The notes beneath the pieces are model-generated. The model saw only the letters and a program-made list of their open reading frames with translations. It was not told the origin of the DNA and did no database searches. DNA of 30,821 nucleotides, taken from IMG/VR virus record IMGVR_UViG_3300039098_000033, positions 1-30,821 of that record. One strand, 5' to 3'. Source of the DNA: a virus. This document shows, piece by piece, positions 17,610 through 24,497 of the stretch (within the stretch, counting starts at the first letter, position 1; every line of letters begins with the position of its first letter). Both the position numbers and the translations under genes were made by a program.

Positions 17610-18044
17610 ATGAAAGAGACAGGTTTTGTGGGAATATTAACAGGAGTAATAGCGTATATAATAGGTAGAATGACATTAGTTACTATTGTATTATTTTTAT
17701 TTATGGGAATTGATTTTATTACTGGATTCTTAGGATCAAGAGCAGCAGATGAAAAATATGATGCTAAGAAAGCGGAAAAAGGTGTTTACAAAAAAATGGG
17801 ATATCTTATATTTTGGATAGTAGCGGTATTAGTTGAATTAGTATTAAAAGAGCAAGGCGCATCGATTGGAATCGCAATGAATATGCCACTTGTGACAATA
17901 GTAGTAACGTTCTGGCTATTAGGAACTGAAGGATTAAGCATTGTGAATAATCTTCACAAAATGGGCGTAAAAGTCCCTAAATGGTTTAAATCATACTTTG
18001 AAAAAATGAAACAAATTAAAGAAGATGATGAGAATGTTAATTAA
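17610..18044 (+). CDS. Holin, Phage_holin_4_1-like
   Basis: A 144-aa membrane protein that probably makes the pore for lysis. Hydrophobic segments lie near residues 5-20, 22-41, 63-80 and 91-106, with the family feature FMGIDFITGFLGSRAA in the second segment followed by a charged loop, and LGTEGLSIVNNLHKMG near the C-terminus. An in-frame GTG at 17592 lies inside the previous gene; AAGGTGG at 17599-17604 favours the ATG at 17610. It overlaps the M15 peptidase start. Confidence 0.87.
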   Translation: MKETGFVGILTGVIAYIIGRMTLVTIVLFLFMGIDFITGFLGSRAADEKYDAKKAEKGVYKKMGYLIFWIVAVLVELVLKEQGASIGIAMNMPLVTIVVTFWLLGTEGLSIVNNLHKMGVKVPKWFKSYFEKMKQIKEDDENVN

Positions 18045-18495
18045 TTTAAATGATCCAGTATCTCCATTCAGTCCTCATTTCAAATGGGGAGAGATTTTGC
18101 AAAATAACCTAATAGCAAAAGGATATGAAGGAAGAAACTTCAATATAATTGAAAATCCTGAAATTATGTATTATGCAATTATAGGATCAATTATGCTAGA
18201 AGAATATAGAACAGAATTAGGTTATCCAATTAACGGAGAAAGTGGCCATCGACCTGAAATATATAACGATGTTATATTAATTGATCATGGATATAAATCA
18301 ACTAGGACGTCAGATCATAAATATATTAATTCTTTCGCATTTGATTCAGATGTAAAAGTTACTAATATAAATATTAGTAAATGGAAAAATATTTGTATTA
18401 AATATGGATTTAATTGGTCAATCGGATTATATACTTGGGGAATGCATCTTGGATTTAGAGTAGGAAAAGACAATAGAATGTGGGATAATAGATAA
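18025..18495 (+). CDS. Endolysin, M15-type zinc peptidase
   Basis: A 156-aa D-Ala-D-Ala-type carboxypeptidase/endopeptidase. The expected zinc ligands are visible: H98 in TSDHKYINSFAFDSD, Asp at about 107 in the same stretch, and H141 in GMHLGFR. The family pattern SGHRPEIYN (72-80) is also present. The spacing H98-to-Asp is two residues longer than the common SxHxxGxAxD form. The protein would cut peptidoglycan peptides. It overlaps the holin by 20 bases and has several in-frame ATGs (18025, 18028, 18034) without a clear Shine-Dalgarno. It ends the late block. Confidence 0.8.
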   Translation: MMRMLINLNDPVSPFSPHFKWGEILQNNLIAKGYEGRNFNIIENPEIMYYAIIGSIMLEEYRTELGYPINGESGHRPEIYNDVILIDHGYKSTRTSDHKYINSFAFDSDVKVTNINISKWKNICIKYGFNWSIGLYTWGMHLGFRVGKDNRMWDNR

Positions 18496-18501
18496 GAATT
18501 A

Positions 18502-18537
18502 AAATAAATCATTTTAACAGAGGTGATTTATTTTTTT
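18502..18537 (+). terminator. Intrinsic terminator ending the late block
   Basis: A 10-bp stem (AAATAAATCA at 18502-18511, TGATTTATTT at 18524-18533) with a 12-nt loop leads into a T run. It follows the last lysis gene and precedes the regulator promoter, so it separates late from early transcription. Confidence 0.85.
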
Positions 18538-18544
18538 ATTTCTA

Positions 18545-18576
18545 TTGACATACAATATGACGAGTGATAATATAAT
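18545..18576 (+). promoter_or_regulatory. Promoter P1 for the XRE regulator
   Basis: A perfect TTGACA -35 lies at 18545-18550. The -10 is either TAATAT at 18568-18573 (17-bp spacer) or TATAAT at 18571-18576 (20-bp spacer). It points toward the XRE gene about 80 bp downstream. The spacer holds a TGACGAGT unit at the same offset as in the second promoter, suggesting autoregulation. Confidence 0.8.
18546..18565 (+). promoter_or_regulatory. Possible operator repeat in promoter P1
   Basis: Two TGAC-starting octamers lie 12 bp apart: TGACATAC (18546-18553) and TGACGAGT (18558-18565). The second closely matches TGACAAGT in the early promoter and sits at the same offset from the -35 box. This is the likely binding site of the Cro-like protein; no binding data exist. 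Confidence 0.55.
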
Positions 18577-18653
18577 ATATAATAATAGAGAGAATAAATA
18601 TTTAAAGCATAAATATTGTGATAAAATTTATTAATCACTAGAGAGGAGAAAAT

Positions 18654-18866
18654 ATGATAACATTAAGCGAAAGTAAAAAATGGAATGAACGCATAAAATT
18701 TAACAGAATTAACAACAGAAAGAGTCAGCAGCAATTAGCAAACGATATCGGAGTTAGTTTAAGAACAATACAAAGATGGGAAAAGGGAGAGACTAAACCA
18801 TATCCGAAAATCAAAGAAAAGATAGCAGCAATATTAAATTTAACTGTAGAAGATATATTCAATTAA
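18654..18866 (+). CDS. Cro-like XRE-family regulator
   Basis: A 70-aa helix-turn-helix protein of the XRE (Cro/CI) class. The HTH covers about residues 24-47: SQQQLANDIGVSLRTIQRWEKG, with QQ at the start of helix 2 and RTIQRW in the recognition helix. It lacks a C-terminal dimerisation or cleavage domain, so it is Cro-sized and not CI-sized. GAGAGGAG precedes the ATG. It has its own promoter and terminator, and the repeats in both flanking promoters suggest it controls itself and the early operon. No separate CI-type repressor was seen. Confidence 0.9.
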   Translation: MITLSESKKWNERIKFNRINNRKSQQQLANDIGVSLRTIQRWEKGETKPYPKIKEKIAAILNLTVEDIFN

Positions 18867-18873
18867 GAAACAG

Positions 18874-18901
18874 ACCTATTAAAAAAATAATAGGTTTTTT
18901 T
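18874..18901 (+). terminator. Intrinsic terminator after the XRE gene
   Basis: An 8-bp stem (ACCTATTA at 18874-18881, TAATAGGT at 18888-18895) with an all-A loop is followed by a T run. It closes the single-gene regulator transcript just upstream of the early promoter. Confidence 0.9.
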
Positions 18902-18911
18902 ATTTATTTAC

Positions 18912-18940
18912 TTGACACGTTATATGACAAGTAGTATAAT
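18912..18940 (+). promoter_or_regulatory. Early promoter P2 (consensus sigma-A type)
   Basis: TTGACA (18912-18917), a 17-bp spacer and TATAAT (18935-18940) form a perfect consensus promoter, the best in the window. Transcription would start near 18947, just before the Shine-Dalgarno AAAGGAG of the first early gene. This is probably the main entry for the early operon. Confidence 0.93.
18913..18932 (+). promoter_or_regulatory. Possible operator repeat in early promoter
   Basis: TGACACGT (18913-18920) and TGACAAGT (18925-18932) form a direct repeat with a 12-bp period inside the promoter. ATATGAC at 18922 has the same offset from the -35 box as in P1. A repressor bound here would block the -35 to -10 region. 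The likely ligand is the XRE protein. Confidence 0.6.
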
Positions 18941-18964
18941 AAAGACATACTAAAGGAGATTAAT

Positions 18965-19285
18965 ATGACTAAATGGACAAGTAGATTCGACATACAGACA
19001 ATAGAAAAAAATGAGTTTACAAATTCAAGCTATAAATATTTTAATATAGCAGTGACGTCTAAGTCGTTTGACAAAGCTGAATTAATAGCTCAAGATTTTA
19101 TAGACTATATACAACAAGCGCTAGAATTAAAAATATCTATTGGAGATGTTGAAAGTGATAGATTTGAATATCGCGGGAAATATGAAGCTAACGCAATGAT
19201 TTATATAAGTTGCGAATTTGGAGAAGCTCAAGATGTTGAAAAAGAAATAAAAAGAATTTATAAGGAAGCTAAAAAACTATTTTAA
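18965..19285 (+). CDS. Hypothetical early protein (first gene of early operon)
   Basis: A 106-aa protein, soluble and with no recognised family. It has two alpha-beta halves, with a helix of FDKAELIAQDFIDYIQQALELK near the middle and a C-terminal helix VEKEIKRIYKEAKKLF. It is transcribed first from the strongest promoter of the window. Genes at this position in phages often interfere with host functions or block host defences, but no specific role can be assigned. Confidence 0.8.
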   Translation: MTKWTSRFDIQTIEKNEFTNSSYKYFNIAVTSKSFDKAELIAQDFIDYIQQALELKISIGDVESDRFEYRGKYEANAMIYISCEFGEAQDVEKEIKRIYKEAKKLF

Positions 19286-19298
19286 AGGAGCTGATTTA

Positions 19299-19535
19299 AT
19301 GATAAATCTAAAAAAACTTAAAAATGCAGTTCACCATCATTATATGCTTAAAGTTGAAATAGGTAAAAGAATTGTATATGTAACACCTTTAACAGTCGGT
19401 ATTAAGTTTTACGATCTTCAAGTATATAAGGAGAGTGGTTCTTTGCGATATGGGAAATGGGGACATGTGAGCGAATGGGAGATACATGTATTATCTGTTA
19501 TGGATATTTTAAAAATTGAATGTGAAAGAAGATAA
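19299..19535 (+). CDS. Hypothetical early protein
   Basis: A 78-aa basic protein with a HHHYM run near residues 12-16 and a beta-strand pattern (VEIGKRIVYVTPLTVGIKFYDL). No family recognised. It is preceded by AAAGGAGCTGATTTA and closely spaced to its neighbours, so it is part of the early operon. Confidence 0.7.
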   Translation: MINLKKLKNAVHHHYMLKVEIGKRIVYVTPLTVGIKFYDLQVYKESGSLRYGKWGHVSEWEIHVLSVMDILKIECERR

Positions 19536-19544
19536 GGAGGAAAA

Positions 19545-19886
19545 ATGAACACATTATATTTATCGAGTGATAGAGGCGGAATTAAGGTGGGGGATAGCAA
19601 CTTTGAAACGTTAATACGAAATGGCTATGGCGATGGTAAAACCACATTGATTATAAAGACAAAAAAAGAATTTACTGGTGAAAACAATCTTAAATATTGG
19701 GGCGTTTTAAAAGGTAGCTTCTATGTTTTTAGAGGTGATTGTGATGAATTGGAATGGGGTGATATGCCTAGAGCAAAACTTACGGGTTATTTTCATGTAT
19801 ATTATTCAGGAAAGGTAGTTACAATGGTGGCTAATGGAGAGTACACTTTAAAAAATATGAGAATTGGAAGCAACTTGGATATTTAA
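19545..19886 (+). CDS. Hypothetical early protein
   Basis: A 113-aa protein, mostly beta-rich, with two Trp-containing strands (NLKYWGVLKGSFYVF and ELEWGDMPRAKLTGYFHVYY). No family recognised and no membrane segment. AAGGAGGAAAA precedes the ATG. Confidence 0.72.
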   Translation: MNTLYLSSDRGGIKVGDSNFETLIRNGYGDGKTTLIIKTKKEFTGENNLKYWGVLKGSFYVFRGDCDELEWGDMPRAKLTGYFHVYYSGKVVTMVANGEYTLKNMRIGSNLDI

Positions 19887-19944
19887 AGAATATTAAAAGC
19901 CTTTTAAATAGGGCATTACATATAATATTAAAGAGGAGGATTAA

Positions 19945-20223
19945 ATGAAAAGAAAAAATAACATTTCAGTTTACGAAATTACAAGATCTTATGTAGGTTC
20001 AAAAGAAGAAGGAGTTTGGTATAATGATAATTATGAATTAATTTGTTCAGAGAAGATTGATAAAAGAAAAAAAATAAAAACAGCAATTAAACTCAAAGAC
20101 AGACTCCAGGAGGAATACAATATCAAACATGGATATGGCGATATATATTCTGAAGCGGGCGGAACGCAATATGAAACTTTTTTAGAGAAAATAATTGGAG
20201 AGAATGAAACTAAAGAACAATAA
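19945..20223 (+). CDS. Hypothetical early protein
   Basis: A 92-aa charged protein with an aromatic, beta-type start (ISVYEITRSYVGSKEEGVWY) and a central lysine-rich helix (KTAIKLKDRLQEEYN), ending with a GGTQYETF segment. No family could be named with confidence. GAGGAGGATTAA precedes the ATG. Confidence 0.72.
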   Translation: MKRKNNISVYEITRSYVGSKEEGVWYNDNYELICSEKIDKRKKIKTAIKLKDRLQEEYNIKHGYGDIYSEAGGTQYETFLEKIIGENETKEQ

Positions 20224-20270
20224 TATTACAAATAAAGAAGATATTAAAAATAAAAAGGAAGGAGTAAAAA

Positions 20271-20432
20271 GTGAAATATAAAGCTATAGCTATGAATCCA
20301 ATTCCGCATAAATCATTAAAATATGAAATATGCAGTATATGCGGTAGAAAATGGAATGTAAGTAACATTGAAAAAAATAGATACAGTTCTTATATATGCC
20401 CTTATTGTGATAGTAAACTTAAAAAATGGTGA
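20271..20432 (+). CDS. Small zinc-ribbon protein (53 aa)
   Basis: A short gene starting with GTG after GGAAGGAGTAAAAA, encoding 53 aa. It contains two Cys pairs, CSICGRKW and CPYCDSKL, about 18 residues apart, the arrangement of a zinc ribbon binding one zinc ion. Function unknown; such phage proteins often bind nucleic acid or host transcription proteins. It ends just before the AcrIIA9-like gene, and the long in-frame extension of that neighbour upstream overlaps it, so the later ATG is chosen there. Confidence 0.75.
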   Translation: MKYKAIAMNPIPHKSLKYEICSICGRKWNVSNIEKNRYSSYICPYCDSKLKKW

Positions 20433-20458
20433 TAAATTTAAAATTATGGAGGTATAAA

Positions 20459-20788
20459 ATGTTAAATAAAGCAATTGAAAAAATAAAAGAAGAAATAAAA
20501 GAAGCAATGAAAAATAGTAAGAATTATGGATATGTAAGATATGTAGGGGAATACATTTTACAAAATCTAAACGAAAGCAATTCAGAAAATATACTTAAAG
20601 AAGGTAAAACGATAATCGGAAGTTTAAAACATATGGAAAATGTGGCCAAGAAACAAAAAATAGGAAATGTTGCAGTATTAACGCCAGAAGAAGGACTTGA
20701 AGCAGTAATGGAATATTATGAAATAAAAGATTTAAATAAAGATGGTGAAAATAAAAAAATTGAGATAAATATTGAGGATCTATTTTAA
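20459..20788 (+). CDS. AcrIIA9/PcfK-family protein (possible Cas9 inhibitor)
   Basis: A 109-aa protein whose core matches the PcfK-like family that includes the Cas9 inhibitor AcrIIA9: a helix YVRYVGEYILQNL, then ILKEGKTIIGSLKHMENVAK, then KIGNVAVLTPEEGLEAVMEYY near the end. These are the landmark segments I know for that family. Many members are plasmid or phage proteins not tested as anti-CRISPRs, so the activity is inference. ATG 20459 is chosen because GGAGG at 20448-20452 is 6 nt upstream. It lies directly before a PcfJ-like gene, a pairing also known from conjugative plasmid pCF10. Confidence 0.75.
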   Translation: MLNKAIEKIKEEIKEAMKNSKNYGYVRYVGEYILQNLNESNSENILKEGKTIIGSLKHMENVAKKQKIGNVAVLTPEEGLEAVMEYYEIKDLNKDGENKKIEINIEDLF

Positions 20789-20802
20789 AGGAAGGAGTTA
20801 AT

Positions 20803-22404
20803 TTGAATAAAGTTGATAAAATAAGAGAATTTAACAATGCTGGAGTTATTGAACCAAAAAAACTATTAGAACATTTCAAACACATTAAAAGTAAAAGATT
20901 TATTAAAAAAATAAAAGAATATGCAAATGAGAATATATTTATTGATCATCGGTATTTATTCATAAAAAAAGAAAAGAAAAATATATACGCAAAATGTTCT
21001 CACTGTGGACATGTTAAAACAATTGATAAAGTTCCAAAACAAAGAAGTGTTGAATACTGCGAAAAATGTAATTCAAAATTATATGTTAGAAATATAAAAT
21101 ACGGAAACTTTGCAGATTGGTCTTATTTAGAATATATACACTTTGATCAATCCAGCTTAGACAAAAATATTTTGATAGCATATCAATTTGGAATTAAAAG
21201 GAATATAGACGGAAATGAGAAAGATATAAATAGTGTTGGAATAAGAGATGAAATTAGCATAACGGGATATTATTATTTTGATTTATATTCAAAAAGTAGA
21301 GTTATTGAAAACTGTGCATGGAGCCATGGAGTGGATATGAAACAATCAGTATTTATAATAAATGCAGCTAGAAGTTATATGTGGGGTTATTCTTTAGAAT
21401 CGCTAGAAGAAGTAATTGAAAAAACGGATTTAAAATATTCTGAATATGAAACGTTTTTAGCAAAAAGAGGACAGAATATAATAAAATATTTAGATACATA
21501 TTGTAAACATCCTCAAATTGAATATATGATGAAAAGTGGATTCGAAAGATTAATAACCGGATACATTGAAGGGCAAAGCACATATCGCACGATAAATTGG
21601 AGAAGCAAGACATTAAAAGGAATGTTAAAATTAAACAAAAATGAAATAGAATTATATAAAAAGGAATATTACAATTCTAACAAGAATGAATTTACTAATC
21701 AATTTGCTAATTTAAAAATAATTCAAATTTTAAAAACTAAAAAATGGATAAACGAAGAAGATATTAAAGCTGCTAACGAATTAAAAATATTTTGCAGAAC
21801 AATGGATGAAGTGGATGAAACATTGAGAATTGATAGACCAAGTAGAATTTTAAAATATCTAAAAAGACAATTAGAAGATACTAACAATTATTTAAATCTT
21901 AGAGAGGTGTATTTAGATTTTTACGATTTGATAAAAGATATGAAAATTTTGGAAATGGCAATAAATAAAAAAACGCTTTATTATAAAGATTTAAAAAGAC
22001 ATCATATGAACATATCAAAACAAATTAAGATAAAAGTAAATTTAGAATATGATAAAGAAATAGAAGGGAGGCTATCAAAATTAAATAAATATGAATTTGA
22101 AAATGAAAAATTTATATTATCACCGGCCAAAAGTACAGAGCAATTAATATTAGAAGGTAAAATATTAAAACATTGTGTCGGAGGTTATGGAGAAAGGTAT
22201 AAAAATGGTAAAACGAATATATTTTTATTAAGAGAAAAACAAAATATTTACGAACCATTTTTCACAATCGAGATAGATATTGGATTTAAAAAGATAATTC
22301 AATGTCATGGAAAAAGCAATATTACTATGGAAAGTGATAAAGAAGTTGAAATATTTTTAGAGAATTTTAAAAAACAACTATTAAATAAGAAAGAGAAGGT
22401 GTAA
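20803..22404 (+). CDS. PcfJ-like protein with zinc ribbon
   Basis: A 533-aa protein starting with TTG after AAAGGAAGGAGTTAAT. An N-terminal zinc ribbon has Cys at about 65, 68, 86 and 89 (CSHCGH and CEKC). The C-terminal 110 residues match the PcfJ-like domain: LEGKILKHCVGGYGERY (H457-C458), GKTNIFLLRE, EPFFTIEID, and IQCHGKSN. The middle is long, charged and helical. PcfJ is a plasmid protein of unknown molecular function; in phages it is common in the early region. Adjacency to the PcfK-like gene suggests they act together. Confidence 0.82.
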   Translation: MNKVDKIREFNNAGVIEPKKLLEHFKHIKSKRFIKKIKEYANENIFIDHRYLFIKKEKKNIYAKCSHCGHVKTIDKVPKQRSVEYCEKCNSKLYVRNIKYGNFADWSYLEYIHFDQSSLDKNILIAYQFGIKRNIDGNEKDINSVGIRDEISITGYYYFDLYSKSRVIENCAWSHGVDMKQSVFIINAARSYMWGYSLESLEEVIEKTDLKYSEYETFLAKRGQNIIKYLDTYCKHPQIEYMMKSGFERLITGYIEGQSTYRTINWRSKTLKGMLKLNKNEIELYKKEYYNSNKNEFTNQFANLKIIQILKTKKWINEEDIKAANELKIFCRTMDEVDETLRIDRPSRILKYLKRQLEDTNNYLNLREVYLDFYDLIKDMKILEMAINKKTLYYKDLKRHHMNISKQIKIKVNLEYDKEIEGRLSKLNKYEFENEKFILSPAKSTEQLILEGKILKHCVGGYGERYKNGKTNIFLLREKQNIYEPFFTIEIDIGFKKIIQCHGKSNITMESDKEVEIFLENFKKQLLNKKEKV

Positions 22405-22405
22405 G

Positions 22406-23332
22406 ATGAATAAAGAAATAGAAAATATCAGGAATGGAAATGTAATAGCAACTGAAATAAATTTTATAAAAAAACAAACTAATAAATTATTATTACAAAG
22501 TTCTATTGAAATAGGCAAAAAATTAAAAGAAGCAAAAGAAATAGTGGGCCATGGAAATTGGTCGGACTGGTTAGATCATTATGTGAATTATAGTCAAAGA
22601 ACAGCATCAAATTTAATTAAAATTTATGAAGAATATGATGTTAATATCATTGGAAAAGAAGAGAAACCAAATTGGCAAGCGCTTGCCAATTTGGGCTATA
22701 CACAAGCAGTTGCAATGCTTAAACTTGATTTTGAAAACCGCGAAAATTTTATAGAAGAAAATAATATAGAGATTATGTCGACTAGAGAATTAGAAACTGC
22801 TATAAAAGAGAAGAATGATATCTTAAAAGAGAAGAAGATATTAGACGAAAAAGTAGAATCAATGATTGAAGAAAAAACAAAAAACGATACAACTATTAAT
22901 GAACTTAAAAAGAAAAATAAAGAATTAGAAAAGACAATTAAAGAGATGGAAGAAATCGAAAAGAAAATAGAAGAAACTACATCAGGTGGGGATATGGATT
23001 TAGATGAACTCGAAAAAATGGAAAAAGATTTAAAAAAAGCAAAAGAGAAAATAAAAAAACTACAAAGCGAAGCGAAAATAAAACCAAAAGAAGTAGAAGT
23101 TATTAAAGAAGTGGAAGTAATTCCTGAAGAAGTAAAAATTGAAATAGAGAAACTAAAAAATAAAATTAAAGCTTCAGAAAATGCAATAAAATATAAAGCT
23201 AATTTCGAAGTAATTAAAAATTTATTCAATGAATTGATTTCAATACTAGAAGAAATGAAAACATATGATAAAAATGAATATGAAAAATATAAAGGAGTAA
23301 CTAATAAATTATTAGATATGCTAAAATTATAA
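22406..23332 (+). CDS. DUF3102 protein with long coiled coil
   Basis: A 308-aa protein. Residues 8-70 match DUF3102: NVIATEINFIKKQTNKLLLQ, IEIGKKLKEAKEIVGHGNW and WLDHYVNYSQRTASNLIKIY, a region resembling a DNA-binding helical domain. PNWQALANLGYTQAVAML follows. Residues about 120-290 form a Lys/Glu-rich coiled coil. Function of DUF3102 proteins is unknown; they occur in phages and mobile elements, often with replication or partition genes. The start overlaps the PcfJ stop region by spacing of one base, so the genes are coupled. A 28-bp perfect palindrome lies inside it. Confidence 0.8.
   Translation: MNKEIENIRNGNVIATEINFIKKQTNKLLLQSSIEIGKKLKEAKEIVGHGNWSDWLDHYVNYSQRTASNLIKIYEEYDVNIIGKEEKPNWQALANLGYTQAVAMLKLDFENRENFIEENNIEIMSTRELETAIKEKNDILKEKKILDEKVESMIEEKTKNDTTINELKKKNKELEKTIKEMEEIEKKIEETTSGGDMDLDELEKMEKDLKKAKEKIKKLQSEAKIKPKEVEVIKEVEVIPEEVKIEIEKLKNKIKASENAIKYKANFEVIKNLFNELISILEEMKTYDKNEYEKYKGVTNKLLDMLKL
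22667..22694. repeat. Perfect 28-bp palindrome inside the DUF3102 gene
   Basis: The 14-bp arm CCAAATTGGCAAGC is followed directly by its exact reverse complement, centred at 22680/22681. No loop and no T tract follow, so it is not a terminator. It encodes part of the PNWQALANLGY stretch, which is typical of the protein family, so protein constraint explains some but not obviously all of the symmetry. It may be a dimeric protein binding site. Confidence 0.9.
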
Positions 23333-23351
23333 AAAATAAGAAAGGATCATT

Positions 23352-23564
23352 ATGATAAAAAAAGAATATTATATCGAAGTTGAAAACAGAAAATTTAGAA
23401 TTGGAGATAGAGTGGTGATACAAGTTTTTGAAACTGAAACCGATACCAAAAAATATCAAGGCGAAATAATAGAATTGAATAAATATTATATGAAATTAAA
23501 AAATAATAAAAAAGAAATATATCACAAAGAAGTATTTGCAATAGAATATTTAGAATCAATCTAA
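23352..23564 (+). CDS. Hypothetical protein, small SH3-like
   Basis: A 70-aa protein made of alternating strands: FRIGDRVVIQVFET, YQGEIIELNKYYMKLK and a closing EVFAIEYLESI. The GDRV start followed by a GEI strand resembles small SH3-like barrels, but no named family was recognised. AGAAAGGATCATT precedes the ATG. Confidence 0.65.
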   Translation: MIKKEYYIEVENRKFRIGDRVVIQVFETETDTKKYQGEIIELNKYYMKLKNNKKEIYHKEVFAIEYLESI

Positions 23565-23583
23565 AAAAATGATGGGAGGAAAT

Positions 23584-24171
23584 ATGATTTATAGTTGCAT
23601 TGAAGGTAAAAACGATAAATTAATAAAAGGTGTAGCCAAGTTGTATTTTAAAGAAAAAGATAAAATAATAGATTTAACTTATGGAAGAGGTAATTTTTGG
23701 AATTTAATAGATACTAGTATTTATGATTTTTATAGTAATGATATAAAAAAAGGATTAGCAAATTATCAGGAAGATATGCGATGTACTACATGGCCGGATA
23801 AATTCTTTAATATTGTTATTATAGATCCACCGTATACTGTAAGACAAGGAAGATATGAAATGAATGATAGATACGGTTTAGATAAAATAGAAAATGTACA
23901 ACAAATTTATGATTTATATCAACGAGGGATTTTAGAAGCAAGAAGAATATTGAAAAAGGGGGGATTGTTATTAATAAAAACTCAAAACATGACACACGGC
24001 GGGAAAGCTTATTGGATTGCCGATGATATAAAATCACATTGTAAAATTAATCAACTAGGATTAATAGAAGAATTTGTTTTAAAAAATAACCAGGTAGTTA
24101 AAAAATATAAACAAAAAACAGCTAGAAAAAATCATAGTTATTTATTAATATTTAAAAAGAAGGGATGGTAA
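23584..24171 (+). CDS. DNA-methyltransferase-like protein (DPPY motif)
   Basis: A 195-aa class I SAM-dependent methyltransferase-like protein. Motif I IIDLTYGRGNFW (about 28-39) would bind SAM; motif IV is DPPY at 81-84, typical of DNA amino-methyltransferases acting on adenine N6 or cytosine N4. GGLLLIKTQN follows near the C-terminal half. There is no room for a separate target recognition domain beyond about 60 residues, so specificity is unknown. The long in-frame start at 23569 includes GGGAGG as codons; this is the Shine-Dalgarno, so ATG 23584 is used. No restriction enzyme is nearby, so it is probably an orphan that could protect phage DNA. Confidence 0.75.
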   Translation: MIYSCIEGKNDKLIKGVAKLYFKEKDKIIDLTYGRGNFWNLIDTSIYDFYSNDIKKGLANYQEDMRCTTWPDKFFNIVIIDPPYTVRQGRYEMNDRYGLDKIENVQQIYDLYQRGILEARRILKKGGLLLIKTQNMTHGGKAYWIADDIKSHCKINQLGLIEEFVLKNNQVVKKYKQKTARKNHSYLLIFKKKGW

Positions 24172-24172
24172 A

Positions 24173-24481
24173 ATGACAATAGGACAGCAATTGGGTATAT
24201 TACCATATATACTAATAGGAAGTTTACCACTTATAATAAAAATATTCTTTTTTCCTGATATATGGTATAGGAAAATAGAATGGTTTGAAACTATAATACA
24301 CGGAATAGGTTATAGTGTTTTAAGTTATTTATTGTTTGGAATTATAATATTATTATATCAATGGATATCAATATATATCGTTATAATAGTAATATTATCA
24401 ATATATGTATTATATAAAAATAGTGAAAAAATCATTGATGAAGCAAAAAGAAATTATATAACATATTGGTTAAATAAATAA
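24173..24481 (+). CDS. Small membrane protein, three predicted helices
   Basis: A 102-aa protein with hydrophobic segments at about 7-27, 42-60 and 62-82, separated by a WYRKIEWFE loop, and a charged C-terminus. No family recognised. Starts one base after the methyltransferase stop, so probably translated with it. Confidence 0.7.
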   Translation: MTIGQQLGILPYILIGSLPLIIKIFFFPDIWYRKIEWFETIIHGIGYSVLSYLLFGIIILLYQWISIYIVIIVILSIYVLYKNSEKIIDEAKRNYITYWLNK

Positions 24482-24497
24482 AAGAAAGGATATTAAA

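Noticed and set aside
19888-19935. AATATTA/TAATATT inverted repeat between early genes
   Set aside because: Seven AT-only pairs around a loop of about 30 nt are expected by chance here, and no T tract follows.
22667-22694. Palindrome as a terminator
   Set aside because: It lacks a loop and T tract and lies inside a gene whose frame continues for another 200 residues.
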